From Gemmatimonas sp. UBA7669 (lineage in GTDB: Bacteria; Gemmatimonadota; Gemmatimonadetes; Gemmatimonadales; Gemmatimonadaceae), in contig NZ_DLHL01000011.1 in NCBI RefSeq assembly GCF_002483225.1, forward strand, positions 62,001-126,000: a DNA stretch of 64,000 nucleotides. The letters run 5' to 3'. This document shows positions 50,401 through 58,957 of the stretch, piece by piece (position 1 is the first letter of the stretch; every line of letters starts with the position of its first letter). The notes beneath the pieces were generated by a model that worked only from the letters and a program-made list of their open reading frames with translations, was not told the origin of the DNA and did not search any database. The position numbers and the translations under genes are program-made.

Positions 50401-53100
50401 GAGGTCGAACAAGAACGTAAGGTGGGCCGCGAAGCGCTCCGGGTTGGCACGGAAGTCCGACGTGCCGCGAATCCCGAGAGCGAGCTTCGGATGAAGGTGG
50501 TCGCCGCCGGGCGTGGCGAACGCGTCGGCCTCGCGGCCCGCCTGGCTGCTTGAGGGCGAGAAGAGCTCGGCCAGTCCTTCGCCCACACCGGGCGCATCCG
50601 CATCTAGGACAAAGAGGCGAACGTCGTACCGGATGTCCTCGAACACCGGCTGGCTCTGAAGGCCGAGCAGCATGTCGGCGAGCACGCCGGCGCGGCCGGG
50701 GTTGAACGCGTTGATGACCAGCGTGGTGATGTAGGGGTGCTGAACCAGGTACCGCTGCACCCGCGCTGCGAGCGCCTCGCCATCGATCGCGGCGCCCCCG
50801 ATTGCCGGCTCGGGCAGACCGAGCGCAATACAAACCTCCCCGAGTAACCCGCGCGGGTCGGGCTCGTGTGCCGGCGCGTAGAGCGTCCAGTGGGGAGATA
50901 GGTTGTCGATCGGCGTCATCAGGCGCCCGCTCACGGACTGGCCGCCAGGCGTGGCGAGCACCGGCGGATGGCCCACCGGAGCGAGCTGTTTCAGGATCGC
51001 GTCGCGCGTGGCGACCACGAACTCGGCGGGACCTTTGCGGGCCGTCTCGAGCCACTGCGTTCCGGTCTCCGCCCACGCCGCGAACCAGAGAACGCGGAGT
51101 GGATGCGTCGGGGCCACGAGGGCAGCCTCGCGACGGCGCCCGCGGTGGTCGATCACGGCGACGGTGACCGTGTCCAAGGTGAGAATGCGCCAGAGGTCGC
51201 TCAGCGCCGTCTTGCCCTCGGGGCTCTCGCTCGCCTCCGCGCGCTGTAGGAGCGCGGCGATCAGGGCCTGGTAGGCATCAGCATAGGCCACTGCCAGGGG
51301 ACGAAACGCTCGCATATCGGCGGCCTGCGTCACGAGCTCGCTCGCGCCGGAGCGGACGGCATCGAACCAAGCCGTGCGGGTCTCCAGGAAGTCGCGGCAC
51401 TCGTCCGTCGCCGGCCAGCGCGCTTCTTCCACCGTCGGCTTCTCGGGCTGTCCCATACGCACCGCGATGCGCCAAGCCACCGGACCGGTCGGCGCGGCGA
51501 GGATCGACTGCTCGAGACCCTTCAGCGCCCGCGACACGGGTACGTGCACCGTCCCGTCTCGCCCGAACTGAACCTCGAGCATCTCGGAGCCCGTGCCCTG
51601 TCCGCGGCGGCGCTCGGCCCACGCGACACTCTGGGGCGCGATCGTCGTGGGGTCGCGGCCGTCGACCACGGCGCTGAACTGCAGCCGAAGTCGTGCGTGC
51701 TCGAGGCTCTCGTCGTTCTGCACCGCTCGTTGCGGCGGCGGAGGGGGCTCGTCGACCTCCGTCACCACGTAGAACAGGTCACTCTCGTTCGGCCGCGGAA
51801 CCGTTGCGTCGGCGTCGTCGACCGCCCACGGGAGCGGGTGGCCGGCATCGTCGACCAGGGGAATGAGCTCTCCGTCCTCGGTCTGGGCCAGCACACGGAC
51901 GAAGTGCCAGCCTTCTTCCCATTCGACCTTGTGCAGGTTGTTGAGGTCGATGGTCGCCGTGATCCGCGACGAGCTCCATGCCTTCTTGCTGCGCACGAGC
52001 CCAACCGGGCCGGTCTCTTTGGAGATGACCTGCGCGACGAACTTGGCCAGCCCCTCGACGCGAGACGGGTGGGGATCGACACGGAACCCCACGTTGAACT
52101 TCCGGAGCCCTCCCTTGCCGACGACGAGGATCTTCTCGTCGGCCTTCAGCTCCTGGAGCTTCGCGTCGGACGGCTCATCGCCAACTGTCGGAAGATCCGC
52201 GACAACGTCCCCTATGAACACGTGGCCCTGCTCGTCGGTGTTCTCCTCGAACTCCCACCGGTGGAAGGCGAACTTCCAACAGGCCCGGTCCAGGACGATT
52301 CGGCGCGTCCACTCGCGCGGGTCCTCGACGCCAGCGTCCGTCAGAAACTCCCCCAGCTGCGCCTGGAACGCACCCTTCTTCAGTCCCAGCTCGAGCACGC
52401 GCCCCCGCTCCGAGCGAGCCGACCACGTCAGCGAGCGGACGGCGTCGCGATTGCGGGCGATGCGAGCGGGCGCCTTCGTCGGGTCGCTCAGCAGCTCGAA
52501 GTCGGGGATGAGCGCGAGCTCGAACAGGCCGGCCCCCACGGCCTCGGGGTCTCCGTCGTTCAGCTTCGCGCTGAGCAGGAAGCGCACGACGGACAGCGGC
52601 TCGGCGAAGGGCCATGCGGTCTCCCCCTCGAGCCTGCGCAGACTCTCGGCGACGGCGCCGCGGATCGCCGCCGGAAGCTCGCTGATCAGGCGTGTGCGGA
52701 GGCGGGTGTAGACATCACCCACCGGGACGTCCTCGAAGGTCGCGATCCCGAAGCTGTCTTCCGCTGCAGCGCGGAGGTCGTTCGGGATGAACACGAGGAG
52801 CGGTGCCCGCAGCGCGCCATCCGGGAGGGGATTGCGCAGCTCTACGAGCTTCGTCGAGGTGACCGTCAGCGTCGCAGGTGTAGTGCTGTTCCCGTTGCCG
52901 AGAATGACGACCTGGGACTCGGGCACCTCAGCGCGGAGCCGTCCGCACAACCGCACCATCAGGTCGCGGTCGAGATCGGTGAGGCGCATGCAGTGACCGC
53001 GGCCACGCGAGCAGAGAAGGTCGGCGAGTCGGGGGAAGAGCTCGGCTTCGAGCTCGGCCGCCAGGTCGTGAGGCTGTATCGTGCGAAGTCCCTGGCTCAT
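47467..53100 (-). CDS. mad8: MADS defence ATPase MAD8 (HerA-like)
   Basis: A very large protein of 1877 residues, last in the operon, overlapping mad7 by four bases. The C-terminal 400 residues are a HerA/FtsK-type ATPase: Walker A in FGVQGGGKSYT near residue 1512, Walker B in LVVFDEAHKYIE near residue 1743, and an arginine-finger-like SSQIILHRFNS. The middle contains a strand-loop pattern that fits a PD-(D/E)XK site: DLGLFDLN near residue 1160 and LVEVKCYT near 1177. The N-terminal 1000 residues have no fold I recognise. HerA-family ATPases in defence loci usually act as DNA translocases with a nuclease, so a joint translocase-nuclease effector is inferred. Name follows the published MADS gene set. 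Confidence 0.85.
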   Translation of the reverse strand: MSQGLRTIQPHDLAAELEAELFPRLADLLCSRGRGHCMRLTDLDRDLMVRLCGRLRAEVPESQVVILGNGNSTTPATLTVTSTKLVELRNPLPDGALRAPLLVFIPNDLRAAAEDSFGIATFEDVPVGDVYTRLRTRLISELPAAIRGAVAESLRRLEGETAWPFAEPLSVVRFLLSAKLNDGDPEAVGAGLFELALIPDFELLSDPTKAPARIARNRDAVRSLTWSARSERGRVLELGLKKGAFQAQLGEFLTDAGVEDPREWTRRIVLDRACWKFAFHRWEFEENTDEQGHVFIGDVVADLPTVGDEPSDAKLQELKADEKILVVGKGGLRKFNVGFRVDPHPSRVEGLAKFVAQVISKETGPVGLVRSKKAWSSSRITATIDLNNLHKVEWEEGWHFVRVLAQTEDGELIPLVDDAGHPLPWAVDDADATVPRPNESDLFYVVTEVDEPPPPPQRAVQNDESLEHARLRLQFSAVVDGRDPTTIAPQSVAWAERRRGQGTGSEMLEVQFGRDGTVHVPVSRALKGLEQSILAAPTGPVAWRIAVRMGQPEKPTVEEARWPATDECRDFLETRTAWFDAVRSGASELVTQAADMRAFRPLAVAYADAYQALIAALLQRAEASESPEGKTALSDLWRILTLDTVTVAVIDHRGRRREAALVAPTHPLRVLWFAAWAETGTQWLETARKGPAEFVVATRDAILKQLAPVGHPPVLATPGGQSVSGRLMTPIDNLSPHWTLYAPAHEPDPRGLLGEVCIALGLPEPAIGGAAIDGEALAARVQRYLVQHPYITTLVINAFNPGRAGVLADMLLGLQSQPVFEDIRYDVRLFVLDADAPGVGEGLAELFSPSSSQAGREADAFATPGGDHLHPKLALGIRGTSDFRANPERFAAHLTFLFDLFPAEEVGATTASVRESAAPVHGLLQDYHVDYQEDDATIAWRRTPRHGVALPLLGCEELTDLLSTLPSMLSNATSAAATGQAGIGMRPVIGLALDATERALLHQVHEVSDWVITLDRNMGIEFFDHGGRRDRPDYLIDHSPDVGASLGHRLTITSRSVAELEAMLMPVLEDYGLPADGRHVVAVLDQLRSLSGRLALKLISAPSQRAEALGLALSRMYLEHQGAFQSQIAVPLDAHLELYRSLKQVADELGNDVSFKRTDLGLFDLNAAERTITCRLVEVKCYTAVGDLAAYAALKDRIAAQVAQSQEVLSTHFDPHRAPTDRADRLIKTRELVALLEFYLDRGVRYGIMDEQAAEEARFLLRSLEEGYRLVFTRSALVFDFEKDGSEVEHEHGIQFHRVGASLIRELIDAAAPTADEKAASIEVLEPEAEVSERSEAELTRRRLRALSIPTLNSAAFLGESRDRSVTWEELITSRGRDQTAVLRPRQPGRGMTEAPAFGSTVVDRVSVAQPALYETKEHKADTPREAVVVAPVCPTDRLVAVGAEPREEEAAHVLPRNEELASGHGEAGDGPSYDVMLGVTGESPQYGILGEVSGRTIALDLNQTHTISLFGVQGGGKSYTLGTVAEMASLQIEGINRLPQPLATVIFHYSPTMDYAPEFTSMVAPNSDEAQVAALRERYGAVPRALEDVLLLVPADKLDERRDEYPGIEVRPLKFAASELQASHWRFLMGAVGNQATYIRQLNRIMKQLRDDLTLLGLQQGIDASRMPDHIKELARGRLELAEEFIDDNTHLGEAIRPGRLVIVDLRDEFMEKDQALGLFVVLLQLFAEVTYEGRKFNKLVVFDEAHKYIESPDLVAGLVEVVREMRHKGTSIMVASQDPPSVPVQLIELSSQIILHRFNSPAWLKHIQKANAALGGLTPEKMAHLRPGEAFVWSSKATDDAFSKGAIKVRCRPRATQHGGATKTAVLPPVPDRLI

Positions 53101-54782
53101 GGCGTTCCCCCGTTGCCGCCTGTCGGGGGCTCGATGCGGTAGCGCGGCGTCACCGTCTGCGAGACGTACGCGTCCGAGAGGTCACGGTAGAAGCCCACCT
53201 CTCGCAGACGCGCAGTGAAGGCAGCCGTGTTCTCGCGCAGCGCGGCCCGGTCCTCGATGCTTGGAGCGCCAAAGCCGTCTCCTCGCGGCAGGCGGTCGAT
53301 GTGCAGGCCGTAGCGCTCCCGCAACCAGGTGAGCAGGGCTTCGATGCGCAGCTCGCCCGTGTAGAAGGGGCCGCTTGGGGTGTCCTGCCGGAGCACCGCG
53401 ATCTGGAGCAGCACCTCGAGCAGCCGGCTGTCGAGCACGAAGCGCCGCGGAGCGCCCTTCGTCCGCCCTTGGGTGATGAGGGCGCCCGGACGGTTCTTCA
53501 TCAGCAGCGAGTCGATGCACTCGGTGATGTACTGGCGGTGGAACTTCCCGCGAAGCGCCACGAGCATCTCGATGTACGTCTCGAACTCCGACAGCTTGAG
53601 ATCGAGGACCGCCTTCAGCTCCGGGTCGAGGTCCGTCTCGGTGTTGCCGGCCGAGTCCTGAACCAGCGCGTAGACCCGGGCGCCGAAGAACTTGGCACGC
53701 TCGTCCTTGTGCAGCGGCTCGAGGAGCTGCAGCACGTCGGCCACGCCGAGCTCCTCGCTTTTGGGGCGATGCAGCTTGCCGGTCTTCACCAACGACTCCC
53801 CGAACTCGTCGAGCTTCTTGAAGGTGAAGTAGGCCTTCACGAACGAAGGGATGCGTCGGTATTGGACGTCGGCGCTGCGCACGGCGAGCCGAGCCGCTGG
53901 CATCTCGGGCTGACCTGCCACGTCAACGAACACACCGACGCGGTAGGGGCAGTCACCATGCGGGTTGTCGGCGCTGCGCGGGTCCATCGGGCAGGCGCTC
54001 GGTGCGCAGATAGAGTCGGCGCCTCGTCGCTTCACCTGGGCCGGCAGCAACTTGAACAGGCGCAGGTGGTAGAGCGCGAGGTGGAAGGCGAGGAGCACCT
54101 TCAGGTAGTCGACCATCACCGAGCGCGGGATGTGCCGATCATAGAAGAGCAGACGCTTGATGTCCTCAGCCAGCAGGTCCGCTGCGCCGATGCACATCGG
54201 GGTGAAGCTGTCGCGCCCGCTGCGAGTGTCGGGTGCGTCCTCCACCTGCTCGGTGAGGCGCAGGAGCGCCTGGGTCTCGACATCGAGCACGGTGGCGCCA
54301 TCGGTGCGTCCGGTGACCTTGTCGTGGCCCTGGAAGAAGAACCGATTGAGCTGCTCGATCGCCGCCTGACCGGCGCCCTTTCGCGCGTGGTAGAGCGTCT
54401 CGTAGAGATGCTGCGCCGCACCGTAGTCGCGCGAGTGCTTCGGGTTGCGGAAACGGTAGGTGAACCCGTGAAGCGGACGCGGGGCCGCGACGGCCTGGCT
54501 CGCCTTCCCTCGGTTCACCACGTCCATCAGGTGGGTCTCCACCCAGCGCTCGAGGATCTCGCGATGCTGGGCGAAGCCGGTGAACCACTCCGGGTGCTCC
54601 AGGAACTCGTCGACGAAGGCCTCGACCGAGAGCTCAAACCGGCGCTTGAGCCGACTCGGGAAGCCGTTATGCGCAAGGCGGGCGAAGAGCGCCGTCAGCA
54701 CACGGTCCATCTCGAGTTGCTTGAAGTCCAAGTAGGACACCTTCTTGGTATTGAACGCGCGGTCCTTGCTCGACAGGCCCAT
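53097..54782 (-). CDS. mad7: MADS defence protein MAD7
   Basis: A 561-residue, mostly helical protein without a recognised enzyme motif. A cysteine/histidine cluster near residues 255-280 has the spacing C-x4-C-x10-H-x2-C (in CAPSACPMDPRS...NPHGDCPYR), which looks like a structural zinc site. The C-terminal 120 residues look like a winged helix or small DNA-binding module (EALLTWLRERYGLHIDRLPRG). It overlaps mad6 by one base (TGATG) and mad8 by four. The identification is by operon position and by the match of the whole gene order to MADS; function in the system is not known to me. Confidence 0.8.
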   Translation of the reverse strand: MGLSSKDRAFNTKKVSYLDFKQLEMDRVLTALFARLAHNGFPSRLKRRFELSVEAFVDEFLEHPEWFTGFAQHREILERWVETHLMDVVNRGKASQAVAAPRPLHGFTYRFRNPKHSRDYGAAQHLYETLYHARKGAGQAAIEQLNRFFFQGHDKVTGRTDGATVLDVETQALLRLTEQVEDAPDTRSGRDSFTPMCIGAADLLAEDIKRLLFYDRHIPRSVMVDYLKVLLAFHLALYHLRLFKLLPAQVKRRGADSICAPSACPMDPRSADNPHGDCPYRVGVFVDVAGQPEMPAARLAVRSADVQYRRIPSFVKAYFTFKKLDEFGESLVKTGKLHRPKSEELGVADVLQLLEPLHKDERAKFFGARVYALVQDSAGNTETDLDPELKAVLDLKLSEFETYIEMLVALRGKFHRQYITECIDSLLMKNRPGALITQGRTKGAPRRFVLDSRLLEVLLQIAVLRQDTPSGPFYTGELRIEALLTWLRERYGLHIDRLPRGDGFGAPSIEDRAALRENTAAFTARLREVGFYRDLSDAYVSQTVTPRYRIEPPTGGNGGTP

Positions 54783-57700
54783 CAGCGCACCTCCGGAGCT
54801 AGGTCTGCCGCGGCTTCCAAGAGCACAGCGGGTGATTGAGCCGGCAGGTGTGCCATCTCGAGGCGCCCATCCTGGTGGCGTTCAACGCGGTAGAAGTCGT
54901 GGCCCGTGGTCGTCAGAAGCACCTCTTGGTAGGGCGCCGAACCGAGGACGTTCTTGAAGACGGCGAGGCTCAGGTAGTAGCCCTGTTCCTCCTCGAGGCT
55001 CGGCCGATAGCCGTGGTTGAGGCGCTCGAGCATCTCGAACACGTCGAGGTTGATGACGAGCTCCGCCTGGTTGCCCTGGTCGTCGAAGCTCAGCACGAGG
55101 GCGTCGGGCATGTGCTCGACGAACCGCGCTCGGCTGGCCCCGTCGCGGATGGTGAGCTCAAACCGGTCGGCGTCGTAGAGTCGGTAGGACCGAATCGTGC
55201 CACGCTCGACTTGGCGAACCTGCAGCGCGAGGCTGCCGCCGAGGCGCGTCGGATCGAGGAGCCCTTCGCCGCGGTTGATGGCCTGGAGCACTTCGGGGAG
55301 CGCCAGCTCGGGCATCGCCTCGCGGCGCACCATCTTCAGCATCCGGTCTCCGGAGCGGTACGGCAGCATCGCCCGCCAGCCGCCGTCGCGGCGCTCGAAG
55401 AACGCGCGTCGACGAGCCATCGCGACGTAGCGGCGGTGGGTCTCGGTGCGGTACGGGGTAGGTTTTCCGGAGAAGTCGCGCGGAAGGTTCTCGTAAAGAG
55501 CCCGCAACACGTCGTGGTCGTAGCGCCCACGGTCGGCGAAGCCGAAGCGGCTGCGATCCTGGGACGGGCTCACGAAGTCGAGGCTGCGATCGAGCCGCGG
55601 GTCGCTCGCCGCGCCGACGTCCATGTCTTGCAGCAACGTGAGCAGTCGATCGACGCTGGCTGACTCAGCGCCCATCCACGAGTTGAAGTAGAAGCCCGCG
55701 GCGATTGCATCGCGCCGCCCCTCGGCGTAAAGCTTGTGAATCTCGGCGCAGTCGCGCGCTGAGGTAAGCATGAATGCCAGAGCAGACCGAAGGTCCCGCA
55801 GCGTGATGTGCAGGCGACCTCGAAGGTGCGTCAGCGTGTAGAGCGTCTTGAGGCGCTCCAGCACCTGCGGCCCCGCCGTCCGGTCCTGGAAGGTCTGCGC
55901 GTTATGAAGGGCGTAGCAGCGGTCCTTGAGATCGCAGCTCTGGCACGCGCCCCAGAACATCGGGTGGGTCAGCAGCCGCATCTGACGCTCGAGTATCGAG
56001 TCATCGGAGGCGTCGCGTTGGGCGACCACGCTGCGCAGGTTCAGGTTCACGACCGCGACGCCGTGCGCGTCTCCGCCGGTGAGTAGGCCCTCCTCGACGA
56101 TCCGGAGCAGTGCGGGGAAGGCCGCCCGCTCCGTCTGCAGAAAGTCGATGAGGCGGCCTTCGTTGATCGCGACGAGACGGGTCTCCACGTCGGGCCAGGC
56201 GGCCGGGTCATTGCCCTTGAAGGGGGCGAAGAACTCGCGCAGCACCTCGTCGTTGCCGCGCGTGTCCTCGTCCTGCGAGCCGTCGTAGTTGGTGAGGAAG
56301 GTCCGCTGGACCGTCTTGAAGCGCCGGCCATTCAGCAGCGCCTCGCTCGACAGGAGCTGGGCCTGTTCGCCCGCCTGCGCCTCGAGCTGCTGCAAGAACG
56401 CAGTCTTGCCGTCCCCCGCGTTGCCGGTGATCAACACCAGCTTGAACTTCCCCGCGATGACGTCGGACATCAGGCCATCGTCGAGCAGCGTCGGGACGTA
56501 TGTGCGACGTCCGAGGTCATCGAGGCCGCGCGTGCCGGCGTTGGTCTGCGGGCTCTGGCTGTAGAGCGTGAGCAGGTAGCTCACGAAGGGGTTCGTGTTG
56601 GCCGGCAGCGTGCCGCCGAGCTCGGGCACGAGCAGGGAGTCGGAGCTCTCGGCGGTTGGCTCACGACGGGCGCGGGTGACGTCCTCCAGCGCCTCGAGGA
56701 GCGCCGAAGCCGACGCGAAACGGGCCGCCCGCTTGGGTGCGATGGCCTTCAGCACGACGGCGGTGAGCTCGGGCGCCAGGTCGGAGAGGCCGGGTATCTG
56801 TCGCGGGTCCGGCGCGGGGGTGGCCGGCGGCGGCGAGGTCGACTTCCACGGATAGTTGCCCGTCAGCGCCTCGTAGACCGTGAGGCCCAGCGCATAAAGA
56901 TCGCGGTCGACCAGCTCACTCGGCGACGGCAGCTCGGCCAGATCGAGATCCGGTGGGAGGTAGCGGCGCGAGCCACCTCCGTGGCCGTTGTCCTCCGTCC
57001 GCACCGAGACGTTGAAGTCGATGATCTTTGCGCCCCGAACCGTCCACAGCAGGTTGTGGGGCTTGATGTCGCAGTGGTAGACGCCCTCGCGGTGCAGGTG
57101 GATGAGGCCCTCGGCCACCTGGCGCAGGAGCACGAGCGCGTCTTCCGCCGCGAAGCGGGCGTCGTGGATCAGGTCGCCCACGTCCTCGCCGTCGACGTAC
57201 TCAAAGAGCATGTACGGCGGCCCTTCCCCCGGGAGCACGTTGGCGTCGATCACACGCACGACGTGCGGGTGCTCGGGCAAGTGGACAAGGGTCTTGTACT
57301 CTTTCTTGAGCCGCTCCAGCGTCGAGTGGCGGTCGCGGAGGATGAGCTTCAACGCCCGGGTCACGTCGCCGAGGGTGTCGACCACCTTGTAGACGACGCC
57401 GAAGGTGCCGCGGCCGAGCTTGGCTTGCACCTCTAGCTTGCCTGCGAGCAGGGTGCCCCGCGGGACGTTGGTCCAGTCGATCGGCGGAGACGGCGGAGTG
57501 GAAGGCGGCCTACGGGGCGTCGACTCGGCCGGCGGCGGTGCGACCTCCTCCTCGGGCACCGATGCGGCGAGGGCCTCGTCGAGGGCTTCGAGCGCCGCGG
57601 CGGCGCTCAGCCGCTGATCCGAGTCGAAGGTGCACAGCCGCTGTAGCCATTCGTCGAGCGGCGGCGCGATCTCGGCGCGGTGCGCCGACGGCTTGACGGG

Positions 57701-58957
57701 GAACACGCCGCCCTGGTCGAACAGCTCGGTTGGCGAGCCGAAAGGCCGCTGCCCGGTAAAGAGCTCGTAGAGGACGAGGCCCGCGCCGAACACGTCCGAT
57801 GAAGGGCTCGCGTTTGCGGGCTCGTTCCAGGTCTCGGGGGCGGCGTAGTTCGCGTCGATCTTCTCGACGATCTCCGCTGCTATGGTGAGGCTGCGGTCGG
57901 TACCAGCGCGCGCGTGATCGAAGCCGGTGAGCCGGATGTGGCCGTCGCCGCCTAGCAGGATGGTGCTCGGCGAGAGATCGCGGTGCACGACCTCGTGGCT
58001 GTGGCAGAAGGCCAGCGCTTCGAGCAGCTCGCGGGCGACCCGCAGCTTCTGGTCAAGGGTCAGCGCCAGAGCCGGCTTGTCGATGTGCAGGCGCAGCGCC
58101 TGCCCCGACACGTCTTCCGTCACGAGCACGTAGCGGTCTTCGCCCTCAGTCGCGAAGAAGCTCTTGGCACCGGCGATGAGCGGGTGTCCCGGGAGTCGGT
58201 TGAGTGCGAAGAAGGCATTGGCGATGCGGGCCTTCTGCTTCTCACGCGACTCGCGGTCGGTGAGGTAGGGATCGGCCTGGTAGGCGCGCAAGAGTGCGGT
58301 GCCGCCGCGCTTGCCGGCGAAGGTGTTGATGGCGCGGTACTCGGTGAAGATGTCGCTGGCGCCAAGCCGCTCCACAACCTCCCAGTCCCCGAGCACGAGC
58401 GGTCCCGAGCGCGGCTTGGCCACGCCGACCAAGGCACTACGCACCATGCCGTGAAGACGCGAGATGTTCTTCTCGAAGCGCGCCGGGATACGGGTCGCGT
58501 TCTGGAAGAACGACGCGGACTTCTTGAGCGTCGTGACGTTGTCGATGTCGCGGCTGCCCTGGTCGACGAGGTGCGCATCGGTGGCCGTGAGCAGGACGGC
58601 CGCCTCGACGAAAACGTCCTCGAGGTCGCGTCTTCCCGGTTGGCTCTCGGTGAGGATGCCCTTCACCGTCCGCGCGTGGCCCCGCAGCTTCACGAGCGGC
58701 GAGGTGTAGGGCTGCCGTCCTTCGGGGTACCACTTGGGCCCGTAGACATCGATGAGCCCGCGCGTGCCCTTAACGTCGACCAAGTACAGCGCGTGCGGGG
58801 TGAGCACCGCGATGTCGACCTCGAAGGTCTCACCTTCGCGGCGGATCTCGAAGTTGTGGAAGACGACGTAGCTGCTCGGCAGGTGGTCCCGCAGGTGCGC
58901 GATCGCCTGACGTTCGGCGTCGTTCACGGGCTCGCCTATGGGGACCACCGTTGCCAT
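54782..58957 (-). CDS. mad6: MADS defence kinase MAD6 (NERD, two kinase domains, P-loop)
   Basis: A 1391-residue protein. Residues 10-130 are a NERD nuclease-related domain with D48 and D61-V-K63 (EVDIAVL...LVDVKG). A first kinase domain (about 190-470) has HRDLSPSTILL near residue 324 but lacks a proper glycine loop, VAIK lysine and DFG (GFD instead), so it is probably a pseudokinase. A proline-rich linker follows. The second kinase domain (505-780) looks active: LGRGTFGVVYKV near 512, ALKLILRD, HCDIKPHNLLW near 625, and DFN near 645. Next comes a P-loop domain with TGNAGDGKTAFL near residue 843. The mix recalls PglW of BREX, but the neighbours fit MADS. It overlaps both neighbours by one base. 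Confidence 0.9.
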   Translation of the reverse strand: MATVVPIGEPVNDAERQAIAHLRDHLPSSYVVFHNFEIRREGETFEVDIAVLTPHALYLVDVKGTRGLIDVYGPKWYPEGRQPYTSPLVKLRGHARTVKGILTESQPGRRDLEDVFVEAAVLLTATDAHLVDQGSRDIDNVTTLKKSASFFQNATRIPARFEKNISRLHGMVRSALVGVAKPRSGPLVLGDWEVVERLGASDIFTEYRAINTFAGKRGGTALLRAYQADPYLTDRESREKQKARIANAFFALNRLPGHPLIAGAKSFFATEGEDRYVLVTEDVSGQALRLHIDKPALALTLDQKLRVARELLEALAFCHSHEVVHRDLSPSTILLGGDGHIRLTGFDHARAGTDRSLTIAAEIVEKIDANYAAPETWNEPANASPSSDVFGAGLVLYELFTGQRPFGSPTELFDQGGVFPVKPSAHRAEIAPPLDEWLQRLCTFDSDQRLSAAAALEALDEALAASVPEEEVAPPPAESTPRRPPSTPPSPPIDWTNVPRGTLLAGKLEVQAKLGRGTFGVVYKVVDTLGDVTRALKLILRDRHSTLERLKKEYKTLVHLPEHPHVVRVIDANVLPGEGPPYMLFEYVDGEDVGDLIHDARFAAEDALVLLRQVAEGLIHLHREGVYHCDIKPHNLLWTVRGAKIIDFNVSVRTEDNGHGGGSRRYLPPDLDLAELPSPSELVDRDLYALGLTVYEALTGNYPWKSTSPPPATPAPDPRQIPGLSDLAPELTAVVLKAIAPKRAARFASASALLEALEDVTRARREPTAESSDSLLVPELGGTLPANTNPFVSYLLTLYSQSPQTNAGTRGLDDLGRRTYVPTLLDDGLMSDVIAGKFKLVLITGNAGDGKTAFLQQLEAQAGEQAQLLSSEALLNGRRFKTVQRTFLTNYDGSQDEDTRGNDEVLREFFAPFKGNDPAAWPDVETRLVAINEGRLIDFLQTERAAFPALLRIVEEGLLTGGDAHGVAVVNLNLRSVVAQRDASDDSILERQMRLLTHPMFWGACQSCDLKDRCYALHNAQTFQDRTAGPQVLERLKTLYTLTHLRGRLHITLRDLRSALAFMLTSARDCAEIHKLYAEGRRDAIAAGFYFNSWMGAESASVDRLLTLLQDMDVGAASDPRLDRSLDFVSPSQDRSRFGFADRGRYDHDVLRALYENLPRDFSGKPTPYRTETHRRYVAMARRRAFFERRDGGWRAMLPYRSGDRMLKMVRREAMPELALPEVLQAINRGEGLLDPTRLGGSLALQVRQVERGTIRSYRLYDADRFELTIRDGASRARFVEHMPDALVLSFDDQGNQAELVINLDVFEMLERLNHGYRPSLEEEQGYYLSLAVFKNVLGSAPYQEVLLTTTGHDFYRVERHQDGRLEMAHLPAQSPAVLLEAAADLAPEVR

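Noticed and set aside
51544..53142. A 532-codon plus-strand frame opposite mad8
   Set aside because: Antisense reading of a confident gene; composition is typical of a shadow frame.
47467..58957. A BREX type 2 (Pgl) system, because of the PglW-like NERD-kinase
   Set aside because: There is no PglZ phosphatase, BrxC/PglY or PglX-type single-chain methyltransferase; the presence of separate HsdM-like and HsdS-like genes and a giant HerA-like ATPase fits MADS instead.
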